NCBI GenBank assembly: GCA_016748015.1
Contig: JAAOMT010000633.1
Location: forward strand, 9,112-37,121
Direction of reading: 5' to 3'
Length of the DNA: 28,010 bases
From: Geosiphon pyriformis
Lineage: Eukaryota > Glomeromycota > Glomeromycetes > Archaeosporales > Geosiphonaceae
Part shown: positions 27,263 to 28,010 of the stretch, piece after piece
Layout of the letters: each line of letters opens with the position of its first letter
How positions within the stretch are numbered: position 1 is the stretch's first letter
Made by a program: the position numbers and the translations under genes
The notes under the pieces: model-generated
Seen by the model: the letters and a program-made list of their open reading frames with translations, nothing else
Database searches by the model: none
What the model was told of the DNA's origin: nothing

Positions 27263-28010
27263 TGTTATGGTTTAAGAATTTAGCAAAAAGAATCATAAAA
27301 ATAATACAAACTATTCAATCAAAATATAGCACAGTAATAATCTTAGAAAGGTAATGATTAACATAGTAGCAAACACCATCTCGCGATAGTGACAAGCACC
27401 AGTTCACAATAGCAGCCAACACCAACTGGTGATAGCAGCAAGCACCAGGTTGAAATATCAAAAAGAAAGTATTTTTTTGTAGAACTACAAACATGTATAT
27501 ATACAGTAGTTTTAATATTGGGAAAGAATAAATCAAGTAATAAAAATTATAACTTATCAAGCAATAGATCCAATTTTATTCAACAAACTCCACTTTAAAT
27601 CATACTTTCAAATTAAATATCCCAAGAAACCTTTAAAATCAAAAAAAAATGAAAAAGAATATTTAAAACTGAACTATCACAACCCAAAGTATTAAGAAAC
27701 TTACTTGTATTATTTATTGAATGAAACTATCATTCATCAACTGAATCCCTTGGAAGAATAATCCTTGATCAAGATTATTCACGTTGTTACTAATTGATAA
27801 AAGCTTTATTGTGAGAATTAGAAAAGTGCTAAAGACCATTAACATTCTGTGTTTCTAGATTAGAGAAACACATCAGGCAATTGCAAGGATAGTCTCAGAG
27901 AAGACCCCAAACAGTGGGTAGATTTCAGTTTAGCCTCTGAGAAGGAGTACATAAACACACACAACAATCAAGAATTAAAGAATAACTTACATTGCAACAG
28001 TAAAAAGAAA
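27263..28010 (+). mobile_element. LTR I copy C, start of a further element (runs off the window)
   Basis: Begins TGTTATGGTTTAAGAATTTA and is the reverse complement of LTR I copy B from its right end, covering about 750 of 874 bp at high identity. 23-bp repeats lie near 27350-27442 and TATA in ATGTATATATACAG near 27490. Flanked on the left by E3 coding DNA, not by a purine tract, so it is a 5' LTR or solo LTR of a newer insertion. Candidate target duplication CACAA (27258-27262). Confidence 0.85.

Overview
The window looks like repeat-rich, very AT-rich nuclear DNA of a fungus, most probably an arbuscular mycorrhizal fungus (Glomeromycotina, Rhizophagus/Gigaspora type). The grounds are the style of the Ty3/gypsy polyproteins and a relic carrying the HP-x-A-x-YTSRLL-like C-terminal tail that I recall from the expanded kinase-like families of these fungi. 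Lineage is an inference; no rRNA or other marker is present. I see no intact host gene, tRNA, rRNA or CRISPR array. Almost everything is LTR retrotransposon in different stages of decay.

Layout. 1-2887: AT-rich block bounded by ~58-bp terminal inverted repeats, holding an old LTR relic (350-830), a frameshifted protein-kinase relic on + (about 1975-2410) and a kinase-family C-terminal exon on - (2621-2840). 2888-5010: AT-rich DNA with only a small tandem repeat. 5011-5139: Gln/Asn-rich coding relic full of C-to-T stops. From 5140 on there is a stack of LTR elements, each interrupted by the next: LTR I copy A (5140-5650) <- element E1 (+, 5651-12639, gag-PR-RT-RH-IN, heavily mutated) <- E1b (+, 12640-14538, LTR II and gag N-terminus) <- E2 (-, 14539-20023, LTR I, pol C-terminal extension, IN, RH, RT, dUTPase, Cys-rich remnant) <- E4 (-, 20024-22580, LTR II, pol C-terminal extension, IN) <- E3 (+, 22581-27262, LTR II, gag, PR, Cys-rich module) <- LTR I copy C (+, 27263 to window end). 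Only the left half of each layer is inside the window. The right halves should follow downstream in reverse order.

Putting the partial elements together gives one family architecture: LTR - hairpin-embedded PBS - gag N-terminal region - gag core with CCHC knuckle - aspartic protease - Cys-rich zinc-ribbon-like module - dUTPase - RT - RNase H - integrase with GPY/F - conserved C-terminal extension of unknown function - polypurine tract - LTR. E1 is a more distant relative without a dUTPase between the Cys-rich region and RT. Mutations are overwhelmingly C-to-T/G-to-A (CAA/CAG to stop, TGG to stop, catalytic Asp to Asn, zinc His/Cys to Tyr). They are heaviest in the outermost, oldest layers, and E1 has lost the catalytic Asp in every enzyme domain. 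None of the elements seen here can be autonomous as it stands.
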